A stretch of 62,245 bases of DNA from Gnetum montanum. Lineage: Eukaryota; Streptophyta; Gnetopsida; Gnetales; Gnetaceae. The DNA lies in assembly GCA_015680685.1 (NCBI GenBank), contig MNCI01005225.1, forward strand, positions 166,321-228,565. Reading direction: 5' to 3'. The translations under genes were made by a program, and so were the position numbers. Numbering within the stretch: the first letter of the stretch is position 1; the number at the start of each line of letters is the position of its first letter. Below the pieces are notes generated by a model. It was not told the DNA's origin. It was given only the letters and a program-made list of their open reading frames with translations, and did no database searches. Shown here piece after piece: positions 10,734 through 20,789 of the stretch.

Positions 10734-11361
10734 NNNNNNNNNNNNNNNNNNNNNNNNNNNNNNNNNNNNNNNNNNNNNNNNNNNNNNNNNNNNNNNNNNN
10801 NNNNNNNNNNNNNNNNNNNNNNNNNNNNNNNNNNNNNNNNNNNNNNNNNNNNNNNNNNNNNNNNNNNNNNNNNNNNNNNNNNNNNNNNNNNNNNNNNNNN
10901 NNNNNNNNNNNNNNNNNNNNNNNNNNNNNNNNNNNNNNNNNNNNNNNNNNNNNNNNNNNNNNNNNNNNNNNNNNNNNNNNNNNNNNNNNNNNNNNNNNNN
11001 NNNNNNNNNNNNNNNNNNNNNNNNNNNNNNNNNNNNNNNNNNNNNNNNNNNNNNNNNNNNNNNNNNNNNNNNNNNNNNNNNNNNNNNNNNNNNNNNNNNN
11101 NNNNNNNNNNNNNNNNNNNNNNNNNNNNNNNNNNNNNNNNNNNNNNNNNNNNNNNNNNNNNNNNNNNNNNNNNNNNNNNNNNNNNNNNNNNNNNNNNNNN
11201 NNNNNNNNNNNNNNNNNNNNNNNNNNNNNNNNNNNNNNNNNNNNNNNNNNNNNNNNNNNNNNNNNNNNNNNNNNNNNNNNNNNNNNNNNNNNNNNNNNNN
11301 NNNNNNNNNNNNNNNNNNNNNNNNNNNNNNNNNNNNNNNNNNNNNNNNNNNNNNNNNNNNN
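10734..11361. other. Assembly gap (628 N)
   Basis: Run of N. Frames that appear to cross it are artefacts. By comparison with elements C and D the gap probably covers post-pol non-coding DNA, including the place where the conserved stem-loop of C and D would lie. Confidence 0.95.
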
Positions 11362-11610
11362 TTTTCCTAATTTTCTTTCCCTATTATTATCCCTCAAAAT
11401 TTTAACATTCCAATGTACCATTACATTCCCTTTTCTTCATAACCGCCAAATTTTTAATTGCTAAATTCACATCATTATCATTAAGAGTTCCTCTCGAATT
11501 AATGAAATTACCCTAGGATATCTTGATACTTGCCCATGTTTTCAATTTACACCCTTAATTTTAAGAAAATAATTAAAAATTTGGTATTTTTCATGTGTTC
11601 CACATCACTG

Positions 11611-11704
11611 GGGACGAGATATCGTGTACGCGATATCGCGTCCCATGTGATATCGTGTATGCACTTTACCGTACACGATATCACATCCTATTTCCCTATA
11701 AATA
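11611..11704 (+). promoter_or_regulatory. Internal U3-like promoter module of element A
   Basis: GATATC-GTGTACGC-GATATC palindromes (11618-11640, 11648-11663, 11671-11683) are followed by TATAAATA at 11697-11704. The arrangement and the palindrome type copy the LTR of the same element (15120-15264), but the flanks do not match an LTR: there is no TGATGAG start, no purine tract and no minisatellite. It lies 477 bp upstream of the ATG of the env-position ORF. A second promoter for that ORF is the natural reading, though untested. Confidence 0.6.
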
Positions 11705-12173
11705 GGACACCCCCACCGCAACACTTAGCATCATTTTTCCATTTACGCGGGGGGAATTTTTGAAATTTTTCTCTACAACTTGTGATTGCGTAACCCTTGC
11801 TTTTTCACTCATATTTCGCACGCTGGTGCTCCGATTTTAATTCCGTTTGAACTTGCTTGAACCCGGAGTGTTCATTTTAGGCATGGGGGAGAGACACTTG
11901 CTGAAAAGTGCCTAGATTTTTTGAAATTTATCATAACCCAAAGGACATCAATTAGGGTAATTAACACTAACACTTAGACAAATTGTGCCAAAAATCATAT
12001 GACCTTAGGTACACCGGGAGATTAAAATGAAATCCACCTAAGTCATAGGACCCATTATTATAATTTTTGGGCACGATCATACGATAACATAAGATCTTTA
12101 ATTAAAGACATGTAGTAAGGTATAACTTGACTTTGAAAATAACCTTACTAACATTTGGCCCATGTGATTACAG
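11705..12173 (+). other. Leader with putative intron (11956-12173) before the env-position ORF
   Basis: Downstream of the TATA box is a non-coding leader. A donor-like AGGGTAAT occurs at 11954-11961, CTTACTAACATTT (about 12146) resembles a plant branch site, and GTGATTACAG ends exactly at 12173, directly before ATGG. Element C has the same three signals in the same order (AGGGTAAT at 23917, TTAGTAAC, GATTGCAG before ATGG at 24221). Splicing of the Athila env-position ORF has been proposed before; here it is inferred only from these signals. Confidence 0.5.
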
Positions 12174-14935
12174 ATGGCCCTAAAATGTGCATAGCAAGGG
12201 GGTCCTGTTGAAGGTGGAGTGAAACAACCTCAGAGAGGTGGAAGACAAGTCCCTGCTGGACAACATGCAAAACAAAAGGTGCAATCATTCAACATCCATC
12301 AAGAAGAACCTCCTACTAGACGGTCTAGGCAGGCAGAAAGAGGAGCTGCTGTTGGGCCTGAACTGGGACAAAAACTCACGTTGTCCCCGGAGTGTGTTCA
12401 GGCTATCCATGAGAAGCCCACATTCGCTGCTGTGATTGTGGAGCTAAACTTTGAATCTTTTGCAGAGTTTGCTCCTGAGGCTGTTAGGGATCACCTCAAG
12501 GGGTATCCCTTATGGCCTGTCCTCTTTGAATGCGGTGCTCGGTACTTAGGTGAAACGTACCAGTTCTAGCATAATAAGGAACAAGGCACCACGGTTAACA
12601 TTTGTGGTGTGATGGTAGGCTTTTCTGTGCAGGCAATTTCGGAAGTGTTAAACCTTCTGAATTCAGGCCCCCATGTTACTCGGTTATCTACCCGATCGGA
12701 CCCTAATGTGCAAAAAGATTGGTTAGAGAAGGCTTATGGCAGAGATAAAAATTTTGGAGAATTGATAATGGAAGAGTAGGTTTATTTCAAAATTGGAACC
12801 TATCACCTCTTCCCCACAAAAGGTTTGAAAAGAATATCTACATATGCGGCAAGGGGATGTGCAGTGTTGATGGGAAAGGTTAACGCTAACCTTCTCCATC
12901 TATATTTGACAGAGATCCTAAGGCAATTCGAAGAACAGAAGTCAGGAAATATGGCATTGCCTTTTCCATGCCTTATCAGAAAACTGTGCTGATGGGCTAG
13001 TATTCGGGAATACACAAATGATGTCCTCCGAAAGGCCCAAAATGCTTCTTATGCTGAGTTATTAAAGGTGCCAGCTCCAAGAAAGAGCACTAGAGAGCAC
13101 TGGGGCCAGATGAAGAAGAAGAACAGATGACTGGATCACCTACAACTCAACTTGCAGGACCCAGTCAACCTCCAGCCACAGGTCCCAGCCAACAACAAGA
13201 AGCAGGATCCAACATAGGCCAGGATCAGCCGTTGCCACTGCAAGACTACAGATCGTCGATGAGCCATCTTAGGACCATCGCTGAGATGGTTAGTTGGGGA
13301 AGTCGTGATGATGCAAACCTCTTCCACATCATTAATGATGTCGACCAGCCTACTATTTCATTAGATCAAACAAGGGATGAATTATCAATTCAAACAGGAG
13401 GAGGGGAAAGTAGATGATCACAACAGATGTCTGGAAACGTGGCATCTTTTCAAGTGCAGTTAGAGACTGGTGAAGGGGCCATTGTGGTGGTCATGCAACA
13501 CCAAGATTCCACGGAAGCTGCTGAAGTGGTTGCTAACCATATCAAAGAATCTTTCAATGTACCTGTTGTGCCACCGGTAGATCTTTCAAGAGCACGGGAT
13601 GCTCAAACTCTTGCTAGAACCTCAATGACTCCTGCAGAACATGAGGATGCACTAGATCGATTGCTACAAATAGGACAAGTTCTGACGTCCTTGTTTGACA
13701 TCCCCCATGATGTAATGACAATTCAATCAGACCTCATTTCCATAAAGGGGAAGCTGGTCATATCCAAAGTAAGGGCTAAGCATGTTGAAGCTGAAGTGCA
13801 GAAACTACAAGGGTAGCTCGTAGCCTTACAAGCAGCACAGTGGGATCCTTTGCAATTTGTTCCCATAGACCAGCTGGAAAATTTTAGAACTAAGAAATTA
13901 ACAAAGATAATTGCAAAAAATAAGAAGGTGGCAAAAGAAAAGGAGACGGCCACTTGGGATGCGCATCTTAAGGCACTCAAGGCCTTAGAAGAAGAGAATA
14001 AGTAGTTGGTTGCAGATAACCTTCGGTTGACTTCTATGGAGAAATAAAAGAATGTTCTCGATGAACACTTTCATCAATTACTAGAATAGTTCATTTAGGT
14101 CAACCAAGATGTAAGCCATTTAGCCAGAGAAAATTGAACCCTCTCAATGGAGGAGGTACACACTAATCGCCAAAAATTAGCCTTCAATATAAGTGCATGG
14201 AAGAATGAGGCGAAATGGCATAAGAAGCTAAAGGAGCATTTCTGTGATCAGGTGGGGATGTAAAAACAAATCTCGGAGAAGGAGATCCATATGGCCAAGG
14301 CTCAAATCAACAACATCAGTGCTTAGCACACTAATTTGAGGGCCATATTGGACACTTACACCTTCGCCCACCAAGCAGAAATTAAGAACCAGGACCTGTA
14401 GATCTAAGACTTGACCGAATACATGGAGTTGGCAAACCTTAGATATGCCAACCTAGCCATGTTAACAGTAGGATGCCCGAGGTTAGAGCTCAAGAAACAG
14501 GTAGCTTCCACCCATATCAAATATGAAGCAGAATTTGCAGAGTGCAAGAAGCTAACTAAGAAACTAGATGTCACAAATTTTGAACTTGCAATGGTAAAAG
14601 AAAGCTAACAATGATAGAAAGATGTTGCAACCGACTTGGCTTGATGGCTAACAGAGATTCATGACTACAAAGACAAAGCTAGAGCCTATGAAGAGGAATG
14701 ACGGGTGTTCGCGGCATGGTATGTCAAAGCTAATCAGGTGTTTCCGCAACTACCCTGTCCGTGGGAGGTGCTGACTCCATCAAACATTGGAACATTAGCA
14801 TGGATGGCATAAGATCCTCGGACTGAAGAGGAGAAGCTCGAGGCCATTCTTCAGCTTCATGAACCTTCGAAGCTTGGAGCACATGACAAAGGGAAAGCAC
14901 CCATGGAGGAGCCATCGCCACCAAGAACTACATGA
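12174..14935 (+). pseudogene. Env-position ORF of element A: plant-transposon-protein-like domain plus coiled coil
   Basis: About 920 codons from the ATG after the splice-like acceptor to TGA at 14933. The N-terminus is short and basic (RGGRQVPAGQH, SFNIHQEEP). A globular domain follows at about 12380-13020 (LTLSPECVQAI, YPLWPVLFECGARYLG, VNICGVMVGFSVQAI, YFKIGTYHLFPTKGL, LPFPCLIRKLC); its motif order resembles the plant-specific 'putative plant transposon protein' domain often found in env-like positions. The C-terminal half is a long charged coiled coil. No signal peptide or membrane segment is visible, so 'envelope' describes position only. There is one frameshift near 13090-13110 and roughly twenty stops, nearly all at codons where Gln or Trp is expected. 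Confidence 0.75.
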
Positions 14936-15110
14936 GTTCCATTTTTTGTAGTGTAGTGTAGCATTTTTTCTGTGTTGTATCTTCCCACACTACGGCATCA
15001 TTTCCTTTTTTGTTTTTCTAGTTTATAATCCCATACCTATCCACTGTGTAATCAATGAAGCTTGTTCTCCTTGTAACTTGAGGATGAGTTTTTATTCAAT
15101 TGTGGGGGTA
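14936..15110 (+). other. 3' untranslated region and polypurine tract of element A
   Basis: Conserved among the left-edge element, A and C: 'ttcccacactacggcat', 'aatcccataccta', 'acttgttctcc' blocks, then the plus-strand primer TGTGGGGGTA (15101-15110) abutting the LTR start. Confidence 0.8.
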
Positions 15111-16051
15111 TGATGAGACGCGATCCACATAGGTTGCGATATCATGTACGTGATATCGCGTCCACCGCGATATCACATCCCCCGCAATATCGCGTACACG
15201 ATATCGCGTCTTCCCTACAATATTGCGTACACAATATCGCAGTCCTCCGTCATATCTATAAATAAGATATGGCTCTCCCTTGTTTGATAATAAGGAGTTA
15301 GAAGTAGCGAAGCTCTAGCAATTTGATTCCTCCAGAGTTAGATTCTTTCCCGTGTCTGCCCACAGTGTGGTGAATGTAATTGTATGGTGTCTTTATTTGA
15401 GTGTGCCGTACTTGGACATGCACATGACCGGAAATAAAGATTAAGATTACTTCATCATTGCAGCATTCAATTTGTCATTTATTTGTTTGTTTATTTATTT
15501 AATGTTATTTACTATTTTCTCTCTCTCATCCTTAAACTCCTAGAACACAAAACAAGTACAACTTGATTATGAGCATTTAAGTGTGACTACTTGGTAACCC
15601 AGTGGCATATCTAGGATCTACACTTGGTAACCTAGTGGCATATCTGGGATCTGCGCTTGGTAATCCCAGTGGCATACCTAGGATCTACACTTGGTAATCC
15701 TAGTGGTAGTCATGCACGAGGTCCAAGATGTGTACAGTTGATCAAGGAATTGATTGCTCGTCGCACTTAGGCTAGATTAGATTTTCTTACCCTTTTCCTC
15801 TTAGCTTAGCTTAGTTAATATTCTTTTCCACTACCTTTAGAAGTAGCATAGATTAGGAACACATCATACACCTCATCTGGACTAAACCATACGTGACAAA
15901 TGCAATACTAGTCCAGGTGGGAAGACAGCAAACTGCGACCTAAGGCTAACTATCTAGATGCCACAACTAGTCCATCTGCGGAGTTCGACCGGATCGCTCG
16001 TGCGATGCTCTTTTCGTATGTTTGAGTGTAGGGGTACCTCGCCACTCATCA
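15111..16051 (+). repeat. 3' LTR of element A
   Basis: 941 bp, TGATGAG to CTCATCA. U3 palindromes at 15135-15240 and TATAAATA at 15257-15264. The 33-bp minisatellite has four units starting at 15590, 15623, 15656 and 15690. AATAAA is near 15435. Full-length compared with its shorter 5' partner. Confidence 0.9.
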
Positions 16052-17440
16052 CTATCTATATACATAAGCTAAACACCTAATATTAAGACCCAAGATGGTC
16101 CAAAAGGTTAGATTTATTAGTCCTAATAATTGTGTTATTAGGCATGATTAGTTAGTCTATGTTATGACCTCTTAAGGCATGGTTTATGATATCACCTAAT
16201 TATTGGGTATCTAGATGATCAATATGACCTCATCATTGAGATTAAAAAGTATAAAAATGTTGGAAATGACTATTTATATGTTAGAAATAGACATCATATG
16301 CCTAGGGTATGCAAAATTAACTCTCCAAGGATCTCGAGGCATAGTTTTGGGGCAAGTAGTAAACAATAATTTTTGAAGCTTCATGGGGTAGCTATAACTT
16401 TGTCATTGCATTTGAAAGATAAAATTCTACTAAAAATGACTCTTAATTAATCAAAAAAGGCTTCCAAAATTAATAGTTGTGGGTTCCAAAGTTCAAAATT
16501 TTGGGCATGAAATTCAACACTTCTCAAGAGCTTTCTAAGAGGTCATCCATCCCACTACTACTCTAGGAGAGCATGCTTAATTATAGAATTTTTATCTCAA
16601 ATGCTAATAATCCATCAATTTGATTGGTTAGTCAAATTTACCATATTTTAAAATTTAAATTTATCTTTCACACTCCAAAATTCCAAATTTAAATTTTTTC
16701 ATCACCTCACGGAATCTTGGATTTTCATTAATTGATGGACTTTTCAGACTTTTCCATTAATTGATGGACTTTTCAAACTTTTCATCAACTGATGGAAAAA
16801 TTCATGATGTTGAAATTATTGGACAAGGTTGTATCCATCAGTGCTTATAGTGGAAAAGATCATTAAAGGAGGCACTATCCACTAGTGCTCATGGTCATCG
16901 TGGCCACTAGGGGAAGTTGTATTCATTAGTATTGACATGGCTCTAGGCCACCACGAATCTTAACTTTCTAGCATTAGTGCCAAACATGGTAATAGAGGGA
17001 AAATAACAATAATAGAAAAAAATAGAAATGGTGATAGAGTTAGGTGACAATGATAGGAGAGTAGAGAGGCATGTAGGCAATGATGGCAGGTAAGCATGGA
17101 TAACAAGCAATAGGGTGATAACGCTAAGGAGAGCAAACATATAAGAAGAAAACATGGTGTAAAAGGGTTGTGTGCAATTGGGCTTCGCATGGCCAAAAAT
17201 TTGGTTGGACATCATGTTGCATGGTAGGACCTCATGGACCTATCACATAATAGTACGATGGGCTAGCACTATGCCCTGGCTAGCCATGATGCTACACAAC
17301 CAGCACTGCATCTAGCAACCTCTATGGTTGCTACCTCATCCTTAGGTCAAGGCCAAAATTTTTAAAAAATAATTTTTTATTTTATTTTTATTTTTAAATT
17401 AAAATTTTAAATTTATTTAATTTATATAAAATAAAAAGAT
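16052..17440. other. No gene; short three-copy repeat
   Basis: AT-rich. At 16722-16800 the phrase TTAATTGATGGACTTTTC and close variants occur three times with about 30-bp spacing. The minus-strand hydrophobic frames at 16943-17215 are low-complexity and have no family resemblance. Confidence 0.5.
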
Positions 17441-17454
17441 ATAATTAACTAGTG

Positions 17455-17700
17455 GGATTCTACTCTAGTGGCTAGCACAATGAGGGCTCAAAGCTAGATT
17501 TAATAAGTTGGAGATCTCATGCTTGATTCTCATCTCCAAATTTTAACTATTTTTTTAAAAAACATTTTAATATTATTTTAATTAATCCATCCTAGACAAT
17601 TAACATGATGGTTAGCAAGATGATGGATAAGAGTTTGGTTTGGCTAATAGAAAGTTCTAGGTTTAATATTTTATTCTCTCACATAATGATTATACCCTAG
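17455..17700 (+). repeat. Possible SINE-like, tRNA-derived fragments
   Basis: 'GTGGCTAGCACAATGAGGGC' (from about 17468) followed at 50 bp by 'ATGCTTGATTCTC' (17519) resembles polymerase III A and B boxes (TGGCNNAGTGG and GGTTCGANTCC). A second weaker pair ('atggttagcaagatgatgg', then 'ttctaggtttaatatt') follows at 17602-17680. No poly(A) tail or target duplication was identified. Confidence 0.3.
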
Positions 17701-18394
17701 CAAGATACCAAGGAGAAGGTTAGCAAACTAAGATATCACATACCCACTAAGTATTGATTTTCCCTATGAATCTCTTAGTACCAACCCTTACTAGTTACAT
17801 ATGAATAAAACATTCTCATGGATAAGTTAACTTTCTTTAACATATGAATGAATTGGCTCTAAGTAGAAGTGTGTAATAAGTTCTGAAAGAGACAAAGTTC
17901 TAAGACTTAGGCCACAACTGCTAGTCTTATAGAGAAGAACATAACAATAATCTTAATCAATTAACAATATAATGATACTACAAAATGGATAAGAGTTAAC
18001 TGGACTAATGTATCCTTATCTTAACAATGTCTCTTACAATTGATGTACCTTGTTGAAGCATAATAAGATCTTCTAATCATTAATATGCATGATAGTTACT
18101 ACAAAGGAATTTTGTTGATTGATGGGATCCATCTTGAATATGGTACGCATTTGTGATTCTCTTATAGATGTATGGTCCTAATTCAGTTGTTCATGAAAAT
18201 CACTAGAAGGGTATCTTCTAGCTTACATGGATAGTTGCAAACATAAAACACATTTGGAAATGATCCATGACTCTCCCTAGATTGTGGTTCCATGATTCAT
18301 CATTAGATTATAGTTATTATAGTTGGTCATTGATTTTAATTGATCTTTAGGTTATGGTTTTCTTTGATATTAAATATAACATCTGATTCATGGA
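17701..18394. other. No recognisable feature
   Basis: AT-rich sequence without a usable frame or a repeat relation visible by eye. Confidence 0.5.
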
Positions 18395-18897
18395 TGTCAT
18401 CATAGACATCAAATATACATTACATTTGACATTATGCATAAAGAAAATAACAAGGAAAATGTAGAAGGAAAATGAAAAGAATGTTTTATTAATGTGAAAT
18501 AATTTATATCGGTCATGCTCTAAGGATTCCTTAGGATTAACATCCTTTGGAATCTATCTCAAAGAGGCAATCTAACAATAGCACCATGGTTATACCTATA
18601 AATAATGAGAAGGGATGGCTAGTCATCTTCCTATTCCACTTCATCTAGTACCTATTACTCACATATACCAACTTCATAACTCCATGTTAATATGATCTCT
18701 AATACTTGGGTATAAATACCTTAGGTCAAATCCACAAAGATCACCTCAAAAGATGTTTTGGTTATTACAATGTGCCTTTTCAGGTTTAAATTACAACTTG
18801 TCATTTTAGGTCTTATTACAATCATTACAACACTTGTTATGAAGAGACACCATATTTGTTATGTACTGAGATCATTTAAGAATGGGGATATGATAAC
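18395..18897 (+). repeat. Dispersed repeat R1, copy 2
   Basis: Partner of 4548-5046, in the same orientation, with the TATAAATACC box at about 18712. The similarity ends at about 18897, where LINE-derived sequence begins. Confidence 0.65.
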
Positions 18898-20340
18898 TAT
18901 CCTTTTCAATATTTATAAATAGATATTATAGGTTTGAGAATAGAAAGTGCTATTTTAATTTGTGGAGATTTTAATGCTAGAGTGGGCTCATAACAAACTG
19001 AACTTATTCAATAACATTATGATAATGGTGACATAGGTATTGATCTAGATAATTCTTAATTTCAACACTCTAAAGATAGCAGTATTAATGAAATGAAATA
19101 GTAGTTTTTGGAATGGACAAAGACTCTAGGTCTTCTCATCTAAAATTGTCTTATAAGGTTTCCACATTATGCAACATTCACTTTTACAAGATCTTAAGGT
19201 AAATCCTGTATTAATTTTCTTTTATCCTCTATTGCAAATATATAGTATCTTATAAAATTTAAAGTAGGAGATAATTTTGTGAAATCATGTAAACATCATT
19301 TAGACTTTCTATTACAAATTAATATGATTCATGAGGTTGAATAGAAGCAAAAATATATACCATTGAGAATAGCATTAGAGGCTAAAGAAAAATATAAGAA
19401 GGTGGTACAAAATCAATGAAATGTTGAAGGTCATGTTCAGTTGTTGGAGTAAATATTAATAGATACAACTAAATAAGTTATTAATAGAATAGAATTTTTT
19501 TTTGAGAACAATAGGAACATTTTTCATACATGATTAAAAAGAAGTCTAAAAAGTTTTTTGGAAATATTTTTAAGGAAAAGTCTTTTCATCATTTAATTTT
19601 TTAATGATATTTGTGTATTGTATAACAACATATTTTTAGGAGAAGCTATTAATTACTATTATAATTCTTGTCACGATTCTTCCTAATTTACTCTAAATGA
19701 AGTAATAGAAGGAATTAATAACTTGAAAAATGGAAAGTTGTTGATTCTTATTGTTTGTATGCTAAATTGCTTAAATGGTTAAGAACCTCTATTCATAAAG
19801 AAATTTGTTATCAAATGAACTTGGTTATGAAGAGTAGCTTGAATCATTAATGGAAATTCAATAAGTTAGTACTTCTATATAAAAATGGTGATAAAATAAT
19901 TTGAAAAACTATCACATGATAGTTATAAGTAATATTTCTGCTAAGTTCTTAAGCACTATTCTTGAAAAACGACCTAGCACTTGGGTAGAAGATAATAACA
20001 TAAGAGTAATATGTTGGACTAATTTTAGGTAGAACTCAAATATTGTATGAAAGCTACAAAAAAAAATTGAATAAATTTTTTTTATTTGCTTTGTTAACTT
20101 TGCAAAAGCATATGATTTAGTAATTTGTAAAAATTTTTTGTTGTACCTAAATTGTTTAGATATCTCTACATGGTTGATGAAAGAAATATAAAATTTATAT
20201 GAAGAAGCCATCATAGAATTTAAAGAAAATAATTTATGAAAAAATTTTCAGTTTTAAAGCAATATTAAAGTAAAGCAAGGATGCCCTTTATTGCTAGTTC
20301 TTTTTGATCTATTTACTGATCCCATGTAGCTATTGTCACA
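18898..20340 (+). pseudogene. LINE remnant: endonuclease plus first half of reverse transcriptase
   Basis: Plus-strand traces in several frames. Endonuclease: IESAILICGDFNARVGS (GDFN codons within 18964-18987), FLEWTKTLGLLI, FPHYATFTFTRS, then the KSCKHHLDF segment where the family has S-D-H. Reverse transcriptase follows at 19685-20335: VIEGINNLKNGK, a KLVLLYKNGDK strand, ISNISAKFLSTILEKRLSTW, ICFVNFAKAYDLV (about 20086-20118) and VKQGCPLLLVLFDLF (about 20269-20315). The YADD part and everything after it are gone, as is the start of the endonuclease. The GDFNARVG and F-x-KAYD-V forms differ from the usual plant L1 motifs. Confidence 0.72.
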
Positions 20341-20789
20341 ATTCCATAATTACATGGAAAAATGACTAACTGAGATACTTAGCTTTTACAAAAAAGCTAT
20401 TTGAAGAATTTCTCCAAGAAGGTGTTACAGTTTTCATCTAAGGGAAAATAACTATAACTAAGCTCAATGATTTTCACAAACCAAGTAAACAAGAATCTTC
20501 TAAAGAATATTGTTAAAGATTTTATAAACATCTAAATTGAATTAAAGCTCATGAGCTAAATAGTTTGTTATCCCAAGAGCGCAAATGCTTAGACTAGAAA
20601 AGCCCTATGTAAAGAATAAAACTTGCAATGAAAACTATTCGAAGACATACTTGAATATTAATAGGAAAATAATCAGGAGTTAATTCATAGTTATGAGAAT
20701 TTTCTTATTCACAGGAAGCTTAAAAATTATTAATTCAACTATATATAAAACTAATCAATGGTCCTACTTATTTGAGCTTAGTAGAATCA
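20341..20789. other. Degenerate sequence between LINE and tandem array
   Basis: A broken frame (PSKQESSKEYC, RFYKHLN, KAHELNSLLSQERKC) around 20480-20590 is coding-like, but I cannot place it in a family. Confidence 0.3.

Larger units (their letters stand above)
7823..16051 (+). mobile_element. Athila-like Ty3/Gypsy element A, pol-less (gag plus env-position ORF)
   Basis: 5' LTR 7823-8476, primer-binding site, gag 8608-10476, a non-coding stretch with an assembly gap, an internal promoter-like module, an env-position ORF 12174-14935, purine tract and 3' LTR 15111-16051. Flanks are CTATA (7818-7822) and CTATC (16052-16056), a 5-bp TSD with one change, which supports one insertion despite the gap. 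Protease, reverse transcriptase, RNase H and integrase are missing: gag runs straight into the post-pol U-rich region. The 628-bp gap is too small for a full pol unless it was mis-sized, so this looks like a non-autonomous derivative. Confidence 0.8.

Noticed and set aside
10640-11464. Long frames (231-274 codons) crossing the N run on both strands
   Set aside because: Almost every residue is unknown; they exist only because N cannot encode a stop.
11611-11704. Reading the internal module of element A as a nested solo LTR
   Set aside because: No TGATGAG or CTCATCA ends, no R-U5 or minisatellite, and element C has its own version at the same place; a shared internal module fits better.
12174-14935. 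Calling the second ORF a true envelope glycoprotein
   Set aside because: No signal peptide, membrane segment or Cys-rich surface domain is visible; only its position resembles env.
16943-17215. Two overlapping minus-strand hydrophobic frames
   Set aside because: Low-complexity Leu/Ser/Tyr-rich translation without a homologue or partner copy; chance frames in AT-rich DNA.
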